From an uncultured Sphingomonadaceae bacterium (GTDB taxonomy: Bacteria > Pseudomonadota > Alphaproteobacteria > Sphingomonadales > Sphingomonadaceae), in the NCBI GenBank assembly GCA_947493325.1, contig CANLQI010000001.1:181001-245000 (forward strand): DNA of 64,000 nt. The letters run 5' to 3'. The translations under genes were made by a program, and so were the position numbers. Each line of letters opens with the position of its first letter. Positions within the stretch are counted from its first letter, which is position 1. Shown here piece after piece: positions 31,924-43,531 of the stretch. The notes beneath the pieces are model-generated. The model was given only the letters and a program-made list of their open reading frames with translations. It had not been told where the DNA came from and made no database searches.

Positions 31924-34203
31924 ATGTCCGACGAAAACTCCGAAGATGGCATCGTTCCGTTCACCGACCGCGAAGCATTATTATTCCACAGCCATGGCCG
32001 CCCAGGCAAAATCGAGATTGTCGCGTCCAAACCCATGGCCACGCAGCGCGATCTGTCGCTCGCTTATTCCCCCGGCGTCGCGGTTCCCGTGCGCGCTATC
32101 GCGGAGGATCCCGCCACAGCTTATGATTATACCGCGAAAGGTAATCTTGTCGCTGTCATCTCAAATGGTACAGCCATTCTCGGCCTCGGCAATCTGGGTG
32201 CGCTGGCATCAAAACCGGTGATGGAGGGCAAGGCGGTCCTTTTCAAACGCTTTGCAGATGTCGACTCGATCGACATTGAGCTGAAAACCGAAGATGTGGA
32301 TGCATTTATCAACGCCGTTGAACTGATGGAGCCAAGTTTTGGCGGCATCAACCTGGAAGACATCGCGGCGCCGGCCTGTTTCATCATCGAACAGACGCTG
32401 CGCGAGCGTATGAATATCCCGGTATTTCATGATGACCAGCATGGCACGGCGATTATTACGGCAGCAGGGCTTATCAATGCCTGCCTGCTGACCGGGCGTA
32501 AGGTTGCCGACGTAAAAGTGGTGGTAAATGGCGCGGGCGCGGCGGCGATTGCGTGTACCGAGCTGATCAAGGCGATGGGTGTGTCGCATGACAATGTTAT
32601 CATGTGTGACCGCACCGGTGTGATCTATCAGGGCCGCGAAGAGGGCATGGACCAGTGGAAATCGGCACATGCGGCAAAAACCGATGCGCGCGATTTGACC
32701 GAAGCGCTGAAAGGTGCCGATGTGTTCCTCGGTCTCTCTGCGGCGGGTGCGCTCAAACCGGAAATGGTGAAAGATATGGCGAAGCAGCCGATCATTTTTG
32801 CCATGGCCAATCCGGATCCTGAAATTACACCGCCAGAAGCCAAAGCGGCGCGCCCCGATGCGATTGTCGCCACGGGCCGGTCGGATTATCCCAACCAGGT
32901 CAATAATGTGCTGGGCTTTCCCTTTATCTTTCGCGGCGCGCTTGATGTGCGGGCGACGCGCATCAATGACGAGATGAAAATCGCGGCGGCGAATGCCATT
33001 GCAGAACTGGCCCGCGAGCAGGTAGCGGAGGAAGTTGCCGCAGCCTATGGCGGCACCGCGCATAAATTTGGTGAAGATTATATCATTCCCGCACCATTTG
33101 ACCCGCGCCTCATGGAAGTTGTGCCGGCTGCAGTGGCACAGGCGGCGATGGATAGCGGCGTCGCGCAAAAGGATATTGCCGATATGGCGGTCTATCGCCA
33201 TGACCTGAAAGCGCGGCTCAATCCGACCACGTCTGTATTGACACAGGTATATGAAACGGCCCGCAAGACGCCCAAGCGCGTTGTGTTTGCCGAGGGCGAG
33301 GAAGAAGTCGTGCTGCGTGCGGCAATCCAGTTCCGTGATGGCGGATATGGCACGCCAGTGCTCGTCGGGCGCGACAAGCGTGTGCTGAATAAACTGCATC
33401 AGCTCATGGCCGATCATCCCGAGGATTTTGAAATTCACAACAGCGCCAATTCACCGCTGGTGCCGAAAATGGTCGATTATCTGTATGAACGGCTGCATCG
33501 GCGCGGTTATATGCGGCGCGATGTACAGCGTATGGTCAATCAGGACCGTAATATTTTTACAGCGACTTTGCTTGCTCTGGGTGAAGCGGATGCGATGATT
33601 ACTGGCGTTACGCGGACATTCAGCCAGTCCATGCGCGAAGTGCGCCGCGTGCTGGACCCGAAAGCAGGGCAGGTGCCGTTCGGCATTCACGTGATGGTCG
33701 GTAAAAGCCACACTGTTTTCCTTGCCGATACGACGGTGAACGAACGCCCTGATCCCGATGAACTGGCATGGATTGCCGAGCAGACAGCGGCGGTGGCGCG
33801 ACGTTTGGGGCATGAGCCGCGCGTGGCTTTCTTGAGCTATTCGACATTTGGCAATCCGGCAGGTAAATGGCTCGATAATATCCGCAATGCGGTCAGCGTC
33901 ATGGACACCAAAAAAGTCGATTTCGAATATGAAGGCGAAATGGCGCCCGATGTTGCATTGAACCCCGACCTCATGAAAAACTATCCGTTCTGCCGTCTGT
34001 CCGGCCCTGCCAATGTACTAATCATGCCCGGCCTGCAATCGGCGAACCTGTCGGCAAAGATCCTACGCGAACTGGGCGGGGATGCCACTATCGGCCCGAT
34101 GATGGTCGGCATGGAAAAACCGGTGCAGATCGCCACCATGTCATCCACCGCGTCGGAACTGTTGACACTGTCGGTGCTGGCCACCGCAGGTATCGTGAAA
34201 TAG
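31924..34203 (+). CDS. maeB: NADP-dependent malic enzyme with C-terminal phosphotransacetylase-like domain
   Basis: Start at MSDENSEDGIVPF; malic enzyme domain ([32 protein letters not shown]) fused to a PTA domain (RVVFAEGEEEVVLRAA, MIMPGLQSANLSAKILRELGG-like end). Confidence 0.95.
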   Translation: MSDENSEDGIVPFTDREALLFHSHGRPGKIEIVASKPMATQRDLSLAYSPGVAVPVRAIAEDPATAYDYTAKGNLVAVISNGTAILGLGNLGALASKPVMEGKAVLFKRFADVDSIDIELKTEDVDAFINAVELMEPSFGGINLEDIAAPACFIIEQTLRERMNIPVFHDDQHGTAIITAAGLINACLLTGRKVADVKVVVNGAGAAAIACTELIKAMGVSHDNVIMCDRTGVIYQGREEGMDQWKSAHAAKTDARDLTEALKGADVFLGLSAAGALKPEMVKDMAKQPIIFAMANPDPEITPPEAKAARPDAIVATGRSDYPNQVNNVLGFPFIFRGALDVRATRINDEMKIAAANAIAELAREQVAEEVAAAYGGTAHKFGEDYIIPAPFDPRLMEVVPAAVAQAAMDSGVAQKDIADMAVYRHDLKARLNPTTSVLTQVYETARKTPKRVVFAEGEEEVVLRAAIQFRDGGYGTPVLVGRDKRVLNKLHQLMADHPEDFEIHNSANSPLVPKMVDYLYERLHRRGYMRRDVQRMVNQDRNIFTATLLALGEADAMITGVTRTFSQSMREVRRVLDPKAGQVPFGIHVMVGKSHTVFLADTTVNERPDPDELAWIAEQTAAVARRLGHEPRVAFLSYSTFGNPAGKWLDNIRNAVSVMDTKKVDFEYEGEMAPDVALNPDLMKNYPFCRLSGPANVLIMPGLQSANLSAKILRELGGDATIGPMMVGMEKPVQIATMSSTASELLTLSVLATAGIVK

Positions 34204-34220
34204 CGAGTGTTAACCCCCGC

Positions 34221-34850
34221 TCAAACAGGTAATGCGTTGTTCCTGATGTCTTCCAGCGGATTGTGTCGCAAAAGTACCAGATTGGCTTTATAGCCGGGAC
34301 GAATTTGGCCTGTTTTGACCCCGGCCCACTCGCCGGGCGCCACCGTGGCAGAAGCCAGTATCTGCGGCGCAGACATGCCGGCGTTATATAGTGTTTCCAT
34401 TTCATCATGCAGCGAAAATCCCGGGACAGTGGCGGGTACATTGGCGTCAGTTCCCGCCAGGATACGTACATTTATTTCAAGAAACGCCCGTAGCAATATA
34501 TGCTGCGCCTTGGCATAGGCCTGCCAAGAAATGCGGCTTTTTGCACGTTTTTCCGGACCTCATTCTTCAGGCCAGCGATAGATATTGACTTCCGGCAGCC
34601 AGCCCATGCCCCGTGATGTGATTACGGTGCCTTCCGTGATACCCGGATTGGCATATGTGAGTCCGACTTCCCCCAGTAATTCATTTAAATTCGTCTTTTG
34701 TTTAGGATTGGTAGGATTGCCATAAATCCTCCAGCACTATGGCTTCGGGCAGATGACCCACGATCGGGAGAGAATATTTACCCGCGATTTCGCTCACGTC
34801 TGCATAGCCAGCCTTATCCAGAAAGCTGCTGGTTTTAACTGCGTCATGGC
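34221..34850 (-). pseudogene. Amidohydrolase-family pseudogene remnant
   Basis: C-terminal fragment RAFLEINVRILAGTDANVPATVPGFSLHDEMETLYNAGMSAPQILASATVAPGEWAGVKTGQIRPGYKANLVLLRHNPLEDI; in-frame TGA at 34560-34562 interrupts …GMGWLPEVNIYRWPEE*GPEKRAKSRISWQAYAKAQH; further upstream fragment …AGKYSLPIVGHLPEAIVLEDLW. Confidence 0.75.
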
Positions 34851-35000
34851 ATCATGGGCCATCGTGCATGGTCTGGCGGACCTGATTATTTCCGGGCGTG
34901 CCACGCTCCCTTGCGTTTTGATCAAATAACGCGCACCGAACGGGATGCGGTCCTGATTGATATTATTTCGCAGGTTTATGAAAAATTACCCGAATCCTGA
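34830..35000 (+). pseudogene. TetR/AcrR-family regulator C-terminal remnant with frameshift
   Basis: NCVMASWAIVHGLADLIISGRATLP then, in another frame, LRFDQITRTERDAVLIDIISQVYEKLPES*; the WAIVHGLA…G pattern resembles TetR C-terminal domains. Confidence 0.55.
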
Positions 35001-35018
35001 TGCTATGCAAAGACTGTA

Positions 35019-37088
35019 TTACATCAAATGCTTACGCATCATGCCAATAAGTTCGTCGGGCGAAAACGGCTTGCCTAGTAAATCCGTGTGCGGGCTATCT
35101 GCGGAAAGATCACCGCCCGCATAACCGCTCATCAGGATGATCGGCATATCGGGAAAATCCTGCGCAATCAGCGCGGCAAGTTCCTGCCCGTCCATGCGCG
35201 GCATGCGGATGTCGGACAGCACCAGCTGCGGCTTTGTGCGCATCCCGCGCAAGATGGCAATGGCTTCCTCGCCGTCACTCGCTTCGGTGACTTCCATGCC
35301 TTCTTCGCGCAGCAATTCGGCAACATGGCTGCGCAGGTCGTGATTGTCTTCGACCACCAGCACAAATTTACCGGCCATGCCTTTGGGCGCGTCGGTTTCA
35401 TGCGCGCTTTCGGTCGGTCCGGTCGCTGCAATATTGCCATCATGCTCTGCGGCGGGCAGCCATATGGAAATGGTTGTGCCCACGCCTTGTCTGGTATCCA
35501 GAGTTACAAAACCGCCCGATTGCAGGACAAAGCCCTGTACCTGACTGAGGCCCAGACCTGTGCCTTTGCCTGTTTCTTTGGTGGTGAAAAAAGGCTCAAA
35601 TATGCGCGCGGCAATATCTTCGGAAATACCGGAACCGGTGTCACTGACGCAGATTTTTACAAAATCGCCGCTATGGGCATCGCTGCCGATCGTTTCGGCC
35701 TGTTCTTCGGTGACGGTATAATTACCGGCTTTGAGCGTTACGCGGCCATCTCCCGTTTCACCCGCCTCCAGTGCGTCGCGCGCGTTGACGATCAAGTTCA
35801 GGATCGCGTTTTCAAGCTGTGCGGCATCGATGTTAATCGGCCATGTCTGCTCCGCGCACTGCACATCAAACGTATAGCGTGCATCGAGCACCTGCTGCGC
35901 CAGCGGGGTCAGCCCCTCAATCAGATCGCTCACAGACACAATGGCGGGCGTGAGCGACTGCCGCCGCGCAAAGGCGAGAAGTCGCTGCGTAAGGCTGGCA
36001 GCGCGCTTCGCGCCTTCACGCGCATTGTCGATGGCCATTTCTATTTTTTCCAGGCCGCCTGTTTTTTTCGCACGGCGGCGCGCAATATCCAGATTGCCCA
36101 ATATGATTGTCAGTAAATTATTGAAATCATGAGCAATACCTCCTGTCAACTGGCCTATCGATTCCATCCGCTGCACATGGGCAAGCTGTGCTTCTGTTTC
36201 ACGCGCATGGGTAATATCGCGTGCAATTCCGAAAATCAGATCATCCTGTTTGGCAAGGTTCCAGCTCAAATAACGCGCATCCCCTTTCTGGTCGCGCATG
36301 ATACGTTCCAGTGTTACGCTGGTTTCCAGGTTTTCGAGCTGCGCCGGGCCGCGCTCTTCGCTTTCATGAATATAGTCGGCAACTTTTTTCGGATTGAGCG
36401 GGTCAATCTCGCCAAACGCCTGTTCCCATGCCGGGTTGCCCGCTATCAATGTCCCGTCGGTACGGGCGATCAGCATCATGTCGAGCGAGCTGTCCCATAG
36501 CCGGTCGCGTTGATCCGCGGCAAGCTCCACGGCAATCTGTTTGACGGCGAGAGTTTTGCGCAGTTCCAACAGCGCCGCAGCCTGACGTGCCAGTGCTGCC
36601 AGAGCACCCGCGTATTTGAATTCGGTGCGCGGCTTGGTATCCGACATGCAGATTGTGCCGACTGCATAGCCTTCGGGTGAAATAATCGGCGCGCCTGCGT
36701 AAAAGCGGATATGGGGAGGGCCGGTCACAAGCGGATTGTCCGCAAAGCGGGGGTCTTTTGCGGCGTCCAATATCACCATGACTTCGCTGGAACGGATGGC
36801 ATGGTCGCAAAAGGCAATATTGCGCGGTGTTTCCGTATCGCTTAGACCCACGGCGGACTTGAACCATTGCCGTTCCTCATCGATCAACGCCATATAGGCT
36901 ATCGGTACATCCGCAATGGTTTGCGCTGTGGCGACAAGGTCGTCGAACAGCCCTTCCGTGCTGCTATCCACAATGTCATAGGAACGCAGGGCTGCGAGCC
37001 GTCCGGGTTCGTCATCGGCCAGAAAAAGCTGCGACGTGCTGCCTGTATTCTGGAACATGGATGAGAGAGGCGCATTTGAAGAAGTCAC
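35019..37088 (-). CDS. Hybrid sensor histidine kinase (GAF, PAS, HisKA, HATPase) with C-terminal receiver domain
   Basis: 689 aa; [46 protein letters not shown], receiver [12 protein letters not shown]. Confidence 0.93.
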   Translation of the reverse strand: MTSSNAPLSSMFQNTGSTSQLFLADDEPGRLAALRSYDIVDSSTEGLFDDLVATAQTIADVPIAYMALIDEERQWFKSAVGLSDTETPRNIAFCDHAIRSSEVMVILDAAKDPRFADNPLVTGPPHIRFYAGAPIISPEGYAVGTICMSDTKPRTEFKYAGALAALARQAAALLELRKTLAVKQIAVELAADQRDRLWDSSLDMMLIARTDGTLIAGNPAWEQAFGEIDPLNPKKVADYIHESEERGPAQLENLETSVTLERIMRDQKGDARYLSWNLAKQDDLIFGIARDITHARETEAQLAHVQRMESIGQLTGGIAHDFNNLLTIILGNLDIARRRAKKTGGLEKIEMAIDNAREGAKRAASLTQRLLAFARRQSLTPAIVSVSDLIEGLTPLAQQVLDARYTFDVQCAEQTWPINIDAAQLENAILNLIVNARDALEAGETGDGRVTLKAGNYTVTEEQAETIGSDAHSGDFVKICVSDTGSGISEDIAARIFEPFFTTKETGKGTGLGLSQVQGFVLQSGGFVTLDTRQGVGTTISIWLPAAEHDGNIAATGPTESAHETDAPKGMAGKFVLVVEDNHDLRSHVAELLREEGMEVTEASDGEEAIAILRGMRTKPQLVLSDIRMPRMDGQELAALIAQDFPDMPIILMSGYAGGDLSADSPHTDLLGKPFSPDELIGMMRKHLM

Positions 37089-37149
37089 CCGCCATCTTAA
37101 TCAGGCACACATCGGGAAGTAAATACTCATTGGGAAGTAAACACTATTG

Positions 37150-37857
37150 TCATCCTGATTCTGCACGCCGCCGGTAGCGGAAATACCAGACTTCATGCCC
37201 CTGTTTGCGCGCCTTGGCTTCATAGCGGGTCTCCGGCCAGCCACCCGGGCGGGTCAGAAAGTCTTTTGGGCCCTCACACAGCCATTCGAATTCGCGGCGC
37301 TGACGCATAATCATCATCGCATGTTCGACATAGACCGGATGGTCTGTACCAAAGCGGAATTCGCCGCCCGATTTCAGCTTGCGTGCAATGAGGTCTAACG
37401 GACCGTGGTTCATAAACCGGCGTTTCGCATGACGCGCCTTTGGCCATGGATCGGGATGGAGCAGGTAAATAAAACTGACTGTGCCATCGGGAATACGTTC
37501 CAGCACATCCAGCGCATCGCCCATATGCAAGCGGATATTGGGCAGCATCCCGTCACGGATATGCATCAGCGCGCCGACGACGCCGTTGAGGAACGGCTCG
37601 CACCCGATAAAGCCATGATCGGGCAGCATATCGGCGCGGAAAGCCATATGTTCACCGGACCCGAAACCGATTTCGAAATGCAGCGGGCGGTCGCTTCCGA
37701 ACAGACTTGCGGCGGTCACTGTGCCCTGTGCCGGCACGGAAATTTCCGGGAGCAGTTCATCCACAAGCTGCTGCTGGCTATCGCGCAGTTTCTTGCCCTT
37801 TGAGCGGCCATAGAGGCGGCGCATCGTCGTCGGATCGGAATCAGTTTTATGAGACAT
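37150..37857 (-). CDS. trmB: tRNA (guanine-N7-)-methyltransferase
   Basis: 235 aa; EIGFGSGEHMA, GCEPFLNGV, LLHPDPWPKARHAKRR. Confidence 0.95.
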   Translation of the reverse strand: MSHKTDSDPTTMRRLYGRSKGKKLRDSQQQLVDELLPEISVPAQGTVTAASLFGSDRPLHFEIGFGSGEHMAFRADMLPDHGFIGCEPFLNGVVGALMHIRDGMLPNIRLHMGDALDVLERIPDGTVSFIYLLHPDPWPKARHAKRRFMNHGPLDLIARKLKSGGEFRFGTDHPVYVEHAMMIMRQRREFEWLCEGPKDFLTRPGGWPETRYEAKARKQGHEVWYFRYRRRAESG

Positions 37858-37972
37858 GGATCAGCGGATTAGAGATTTGACTGGATTTTGCAAGGCTGCC
37901 GGATGTGGGCGGGCGCATAAGAGACGCGGCGCATTAACAAACTGTTTACCATTTTTTACTATCTATCAATAC

Positions 37973-39157
37973 ATGATAAGCAACTATTTTTTCTCCCTGT
38001 TGGCCATGATCATCATGGTGCTTTTCTCCGGTGTTTTTTTCGGCTTGTATTTTTCTGATAAAAAACAAAAATTTGCCGGGTGGACAGCCCTGACCTATGT
38101 CTTGGCCTCGCTGGGCTATTTTACGGACATCAACCGCTCCGCCTTTACCCATGCTACTGCAGATTTTCTGGTTAACGGTATCATGTGGACGGCGGGCTTA
38201 TGCCTGATAAAGGCGGTATATGTCCGCGTATCAAAGCCATTTCCGTTCTTCCGGCTTGCGGTCATCACATGTATTATGATTGCGGTGCAAAGCTGGTTTA
38301 GCCTTGTGCATGACGCACCCATCATGCGCTCCATCATGCTCGGCTTTTTGTCCGGCATTGCGTTGCTGTCGGTTCTGCCCGCCGTATGGCGAAAAAGCGA
38401 CAACATTATCGATAAGGTTGTTTTCTGGATCGTTCTGGGCCTTGCGACCAGCTATATTCTCAAGTCTGCGTTCACATTATTTTTTACGGGTGGAGATTAT
38501 GCACAGGCAAATTCTGCTTATTCATCCGAGGCTATGGTGCGCCAATTGATTACCGCTGTCGCGAGCCTAACCGGCGCGGTAACGCTTTTGATTGCTGCTG
38601 GATATGATGCCGTTATGCGCACCCAACGGCTGAATACTATTGATCCACTGACCCATGTGCTCAACCGCCGTGGCTATGAAGAATTACTGGATCAGAAAAG
38701 TGAGAATATCGCCGAACTGGGCACGGGCCGCGCGGCGCTGATGTTCGATATCGATAATTTCAAACAGGTAAATGATGCACACGGACATCAAACGGGTGAC
38801 GCCGTGCTGGTGCGAATGGCGGAAACGGCAAAATCGATTCTGGAATGCCACGGTGAAGTGGCGCGGGTGGGAGGCGAAGAATTTGCTATCATCCTTAACC
38901 GCGCAAGCTCTGGCATGGCGCATGAAATTGCCGAACATCTGCGGCTGGCATTCAGCCTGCTGATGCACCCCGAATTGCCGGAAAGCGAATTTGTGACGGC
39001 CAGTTTCGGAGTCGCACATGTCGAGCAGGGCGAAACGCTTAAACGCGCATTCCACCGCGCGGATGCTGCACTATATGCGGCCAAGGACCGCGGCCGCAAC
39101 CGTGTTGTGGATGCAAAGAACCTGCGCCGACGGGTACGCATGAAAAACGCGGCTTGA
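37973..39157 (+). CDS. Membrane-bound diguanylate cyclase
   Basis: Start at MISNYFFSLLAMIIMVLF; multiple TM helices then GGDEF domain with RVGGEEFAIIL. Confidence 0.92.
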   Translation: MISNYFFSLLAMIIMVLFSGVFFGLYFSDKKQKFAGWTALTYVLASLGYFTDINRSAFTHATADFLVNGIMWTAGLCLIKAVYVRVSKPFPFFRLAVITCIMIAVQSWFSLVHDAPIMRSIMLGFLSGIALLSVLPAVWRKSDNIIDKVVFWIVLGLATSYILKSAFTLFFTGGDYAQANSAYSSEAMVRQLITAVASLTGAVTLLIAAGYDAVMRTQRLNTIDPLTHVLNRRGYEELLDQKSENIAELGTGRAALMFDIDNFKQVNDAHGHQTGDAVLVRMAETAKSILECHGEVARVGGEEFAIILNRASSGMAHEIAEHLRLAFSLLMHPELPESEFVTASFGVAHVEQGETLKRAFHRADAALYAAKDRGRNRVVDAKNLRRRVRMKNAA

Positions 39158-39170
39158 GCCTCTAGTCCTG

Positions 39171-40394
39171 CTAGAGCGCAGCTTTCAGTTTATCCACCAG
39201 ATCGGTTTTTTCCCACGGGAAGAAATCGCCATCCGCCGTGCGGCCGAAATGGCCATAGGCGGCGCTTTTGGTGTAGATCGGCTTGTTGAGGCCCAGATGC
39301 TCACGAATGCCTTTTGGTGTCAGGCGCACAAGCTGCGGCAGCACAGCTTCCACTCTCGCTTCGTCAACACCGTCCACGCCCGTACCGTGCAGGTCGACAT
39401 AAACTGACAGCGGCTCGGCCACGCCGATGGCATAGGAAAGCTGGATCGTGCAGCGTTTGGCAAGGCCGGCTGCAACAATATTCTTCGCAAGATAGCGGGT
39501 GACATAGGCTGCGCTGCGGTCGACTTTGGTCGGGTCTTTGCCAGAAAATGCACCGCCGCCATGCGGCGCAGCTCCTCCATAAGTATCGACGATAATCTTG
39601 CGGCCCGTTAGCCCTGCATCACCATCAGGTCCGCCAATTTCGAAACGGCCTGTCGGATTGACATGGATAACAGTCTGATCGGTAATAAAACCGTCCGGAA
39701 GCACATCTTTGAACACGCTGATAACATAGTCGCGCAATTCATTATATTTGGCTTCATCACCTTCGCCGCCGTGAAAGAAATATCCTGATGCATGCTGGGT
39801 TGAAACCACGAGTGCGGTTGCTTCTACAGGCTTGCCATCAATGTAGCGCAGCGTGACCTGACTTTTGCTGTCCGGTTCCAGAAAAGGAGCCTTGCCACTA
39901 TGGCGGTCTGCGGCCAGGCGTTCGAGGATTTTATGGCTGTAATCCAGCGTTGCCGGCATCAGGTCGGGGGTTTCATCACACGCAAAACCGAACATAATGC
40001 CCTGATCGCCTGCGCCTTCATCTTTGGCTTCACCCGCATCAACACCTTGGGCGATATGTGCAGATTGTCCGTGCAAGTGGTTTTCAAAAGTCAGCGTTTC
40101 CCAATGGAAACCATCCTGTTGATAGCCAATGCGCCTGACAGTATCGCGTACCGTTTTTTCAATCTCTTCCAACGCGCCATCGGCCCAACCGTTTTCGGCG
40201 TCATAGACACCCTTGCAGCGGATTTCGCCTGCAAGCACGATCCTGTCCGTTGTGGTGAGCGTTTCGCATGCCACCCGCGCTTCAGAGTCTTTGGAAAGGA
40301 ACAGATCGACGATTGCGTCGGAAATCTGGTCGGAAACTTTGTCTGGATGGCCTTCCGATACGGATTCGGATGTGAATAAATAGCTATTGCGCAT
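39171..40394 (-). CDS. metK: S-adenosylmethionine synthetase
   Basis: Start at [74 protein letters not shown]. Confidence 0.97.
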   Translation of the reverse strand: MRNSYLFTSESVSEGHPDKVSDQISDAIVDLFLSKDSEARVACETLTTTDRIVLAGEIRCKGVYDAENGWADGALEEIEKTVRDTVRRIGYQQDGFHWETLTFENHLHGQSAHIAQGVDAGEAKDEGAGDQGIMFGFACDETPDLMPATLDYSHKILERLAADRHSGKAPFLEPDSKSQVTLRYIDGKPVEATALVVSTQHASGYFFHGGEGDEAKYNELRDYVISVFKDVLPDGFITDQTVIHVNPTGRFEIGGPDGDAGLTGRKIIVDTYGGAAPHGGGAFSGKDPTKVDRSAAYVTRYLAKNIVAAGLAKRCTIQLSYAIGVAEPLSVYVDLHGTGVDGVDEARVEAVLPQLVRLTPKGIREHLGLNKPIYTKSAAYGHFGRTADGDFFPWEKTDLVDKLKAAL

Positions 40395-40467
40395 GAGTTT
40401 TCCTATCGTTTCGATATCGGTGCTTTGCGACGCACATATGGATATAAAGAATTCTTTATGCGCTTCA

Positions 40468-42078
40468 TTAACGGCGGCGCAGACCAATGGCAACAGCGGA
40501 TATCAACAGGATGATTGCCAAACCGATCGGTAAGATATTGCCTAGCCGCGAAAACAATGTGGCTGCATGCGCAGCGGGTATATAGCTGTCTATGCGGCCT
40601 GCCTTACCCATAGGAATAGCCTCCATGATTTTGCCATTTGCATCAATCACGGCGCTGATGCCTGTGGGTGTGGAGCGGATAACCGGCAATCCTTCCTCTA
40701 TCGCGCGCAGCCGTGCCTGCGCCAGGTGCTGCGGTGGGCCCCACGCGCCAAACCATGCGTCATTGCTGGGGTTGAAGATAAAATCAGGCCGGTTTTCGGG
40801 ATTGACCACTTGCCCTGAAAATATGATTTCATAGCAGACCTGTATGCCGGCCATACCAAATTCACCCAGATTCATATTGCGTGGTCCCGGGCCGGGTGTG
40901 AAATCGAGGTCGCCTGGGGCAAGGCGTGACAGGCCGAACACAGAGAGCACCTCACGCATCGGCAGATATTCACCATAAGGTACAAGATGGCTCTTGTCAT
41001 AGCTGCTGATAAGTTCACTGCTCGTATCCATCGCCATCACACTGTTCCGGGCGCCGGTAATCTGACCGTTTTCATTCACATCGAGCTTGAGTGCGCCCAG
41101 CACCATAATATCGCCGTCATTCATCGTGGCCCGAAGCCGCGCGCGCGATTCTTCTGCTGAACCGGGATAGTAAAAGCGATCCGGATAGCCTTTTTCCAAA
41201 AAATCCGGAATCGCCGCCTCGGGCCAGAATATCAGGCGTGGTTCTTCGCTATCCGATTTCGTAAGGCCTGCGAGTTTGGCGAAATTTTCGTCCGCATTGC
41301 CTTCCTCCCATTTCACATCCTGCCCGATATTGGGTTGGACGACAGTGATGGGTGTAGCTCGATCGCCGTCGCGCTCAATGGCGGCAGGCGCGGCGATCAG
41401 GCTCATGGCCACAACCGCCATAATCACCGCCGCAGGAGACCGCCAATGTCTGTGCGCAAGGAGAACAAGGCTGCCAGCCAGCAGTATGACCAAGCCAGCA
41501 AGACCATAAGTGCCGATATAGCCGATTGTGCCAGTCAGCCACGGCATCAGCAATATGGCGCCCAGCGGATTCCAGATGAAACCGGTAAAGACCCAGCTTC
41601 TCAGCCATTCGGTGATAATCCACATACCGGCAAAAGCGAAGATCAAAACCCAACTTGCCGTTTGATCCGTAACTTCTGCCGATCCATCCTTCACCCCCGA
41701 GTGCGTGGCGGTGACGTTCGTGTTCAGGAGTTTTGCAATCCACCATGCTCCGAGCGCCGCCAGCGCCGGATAGACCGCCAGATATAGCGACAGCAGAATC
41801 ACGGCCAGATAACCCAGCCATGCGGGCATCGCCGCCTGAAAGGTAAAGGCGGTGGCAATCCAGTTCAGCCCAACCACAAAATGCCCCAGCCCGAACAGCC
41901 AGCCGCGCATAAAGGCCGCCTTTTTATGCGGTGCAAGCGCAATCAGCTGGATCAGCAGCGCGAAACATAGCAATGTCACCCACCATAGATTTAGCGGCGC
42001 AAATCCTGTAGCCGACAGGCCGCCTGCCGCCAGCGCGAGCCATTTGGGATAATCGAATATGCGTTTCAGCCATTGCAT
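40468..42078 (-). CDS. lnt: Apolipoprotein N-acyltransferase
   Basis: Start at [61 protein letters not shown]. Confidence 0.94.
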   Translation of the reverse strand: MQWLKRIFDYPKWLALAAGGLSATGFAPLNLWWVTLLCFALLIQLIALAPHKKAAFMRGWLFGLGHFVVGLNWIATAFTFQAAMPAWLGYLAVILLSLYLAVYPALAALGAWWIAKLLNTNVTATHSGVKDGSAEVTDQTASWVLIFAFAGMWIITEWLRSWVFTGFIWNPLGAILLMPWLTGTIGYIGTYGLAGLVILLAGSLVLLAHRHWRSPAAVIMAVVAMSLIAAPAAIERDGDRATPITVVQPNIGQDVKWEEGNADENFAKLAGLTKSDSEEPRLIFWPEAAIPDFLEKGYPDRFYYPGSAEESRARLRATMNDGDIMVLGALKLDVNENGQITGARNSVMAMDTSSELISSYDKSHLVPYGEYLPMREVLSVFGLSRLAPGDLDFTPGPGPRNMNLGEFGMAGIQVCYEIIFSGQVVNPENRPDFIFNPSNDAWFGAWGPPQHLAQARLRAIEEGLPVIRSTPTGISAVIDANGKIMEAIPMGKAGRIDSYIPAAHAATLFSRLGNILPIGLAIILLISAVAIGLRRR

Positions 42079-42221
42079 GCCCCACGCTATGCCTATGCTC
42101 GGCGTACGATGCAATCTGCGATTTATTGGTTTTGTTACAGCGAAGCTCGATTTACATGTTTGGGCAATGCCATAAATATCAACTTTTGTTTCGGTCTTGT
42201 TATTTCGGTATAAGCCGCTCT

Positions 42222-42896
42222 ATGCTCGTCGATATGATCATCACCAGCTTATTTGCCGCATTCGCCATGCAGGCTGCCTCCGCTCTCCCGCTCAAAGAAA
42301 TGCAGGCATTTACCGACATACACCGCCGCGATATGCGCTGCGCCACTGTATTTGCGATAGTCGCACAGGAACAGCAGAGGGGGGAAAAATCGGCACTCGC
42401 CTATCCACCGCTTAAAAAACGCGGGCAGAAATATTTTGCCGATGTCGGGGAAAGAGTGTCCGCACAGACGGGTCAACCGAAAGAGGCGCTGCAACAGGAA
42501 TTTGTGGCCATCGCCACGTCATTGCAGGAAAATGCGGCCAAACGTGCCAGCCCGGAAGCGGCGATTGCGGAGCATATGGCCAAATGCCTGCCACTGCTGG
42601 ACGCCGCCATCCCGCCGCCGGATAAGCCGGGATTGCCGCAGTGCGCGGTCTATCTTCAGCTCGCCTATGAGGAAATTCATGCGCGCGAAGGACTATCTGC
42701 GGCGGCAAAGGATATGAAAACACTTGCCACCGTGCTTGCATCGCGCAGCCGCGACATGCTGCGCGATCAGGGCAAAAGCACGTTTGAAATTGACACCCAT
42801 ATATTCACCGTGCGCGAACAGATTATGGCCGAGGTGACACAGAACCCCGATCAAAATATCGACTACGAAGATTGCTTTGAACTGGCAAAGCCGTAG
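42222..42896 (+). CDS. Hypothetical protein with hydrophobic N-terminus
   Basis: Start at MLVDMIITSLFAAFAMQAASALPLKEMQ in the listed 256 aa ORF; helical, no recognised domain. Confidence 0.6.
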   Translation: MLVDMIITSLFAAFAMQAASALPLKEMQAFTDIHRRDMRCATVFAIVAQEQQRGEKSALAYPPLKKRGQKYFADVGERVSAQTGQPKEALQQEFVAIATSLQENAAKRASPEAAIAEHMAKCLPLLDAAIPPPDKPGLPQCAVYLQLAYEEIHAREGLSAAAKDMKTLATVLASRSRDMLRDQGKSTFEIDTHIFTVREQIMAEVTQNPDQNIDYEDCFELAKP

Positions 42897-42905
42897 GGCT
42901 GCGCA

Positions 42906-43334
42906 GTGGCAGACAATTTGCGCCCATTCCACCTTGCCATGCCAGTCCATGATCTTGCCGTGGCGCGGGCGTTTTATGGCGGTGTGCTGGGATGTACAGA
43001 GGGACGCGCATCGGATCGCTGGATCGATTTCAATCTCTACGGACATCAGTTTGTCGCGCATCTGGATAGTGCGCCCCGAGCCAAGTGCGTGGTCAATATG
43101 GTCGATGGTGATGCTGTCCCCGTGCCGCATTTTGGGGTAATATTGGACATGGCCACATGGCACGAACTGGCGGATCGGCTGCGAGCAGCAGGTACGGATT
43201 TTGTGATCGCACCGCATATCCGTTTCGAGGGGCAGGTGGGCGAACAGACTACGATGTTTTTGCACGACCCCAGCGGCAATGCCCTGGAATTCAAGGCTTT
43301 CGCCGATGATGCACAGATTTTTGCGGTGGAATGA
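42906..43334 (+). CDS. VOC (glyoxalase/bleomycin resistance) family protein
   Basis: 142 aa; [38 protein letters not shown]. Confidence 0.9.
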   Translation: MADNLRPFHLAMPVHDLAVARAFYGGVLGCTEGRASDRWIDFNLYGHQFVAHLDSAPRAKCVVNMVDGDAVPVPHFGVILDMATWHELADRLRAAGTDFVIAPHIRFEGQVGEQTTMFLHDPSGNALEFKAFADDAQIFAVE

Positions 43335-43342
43335 TATATTTT

Positions 43343-43520
43343 CCTTCCCCCTTGATGGGGGAAGGATGTGGAGACTTGGCGACTTGTCGCCTAGTCGAAG
43401 CTGGATGGGGGTGCGCTCTCGTCTTGATGTGGCATCTGGAGGAACCCTCACCCCCATCCAACTGCGCGTAACAGCTTCCAGCTGTAACGCTTCGTATCCT
43501 TCCCCCATCAAGGGGGAAGA
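43343..43520. repeat. R1 repeat, copy 3
   Basis: ccttcccccttgatgggggaaggatgtggagacttggcg…cttcgtatccttcccccatcaagggggaag; fills the gap between the convergent VOC and YqaA genes. Confidence 0.88.
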
Positions 43521-43531
43521 AGAATAGTTCC

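Noticed and set aside
32209-33438. Long antisense ORF (409 aa) opposite maeB
   Set aside because: Shadow ORF of a conserved housekeeping gene; composition typical of antisense frames
35088-36116. 342 aa ORF opposite the hybrid histidine kinase
   Set aside because: Shadow ORF; no domain signature
40395-40493. SAM-type riboswitch upstream of metK
   Set aside because: No convincing conserved pseudoknot or known SAM-riboswitch motif could be recognised by eye
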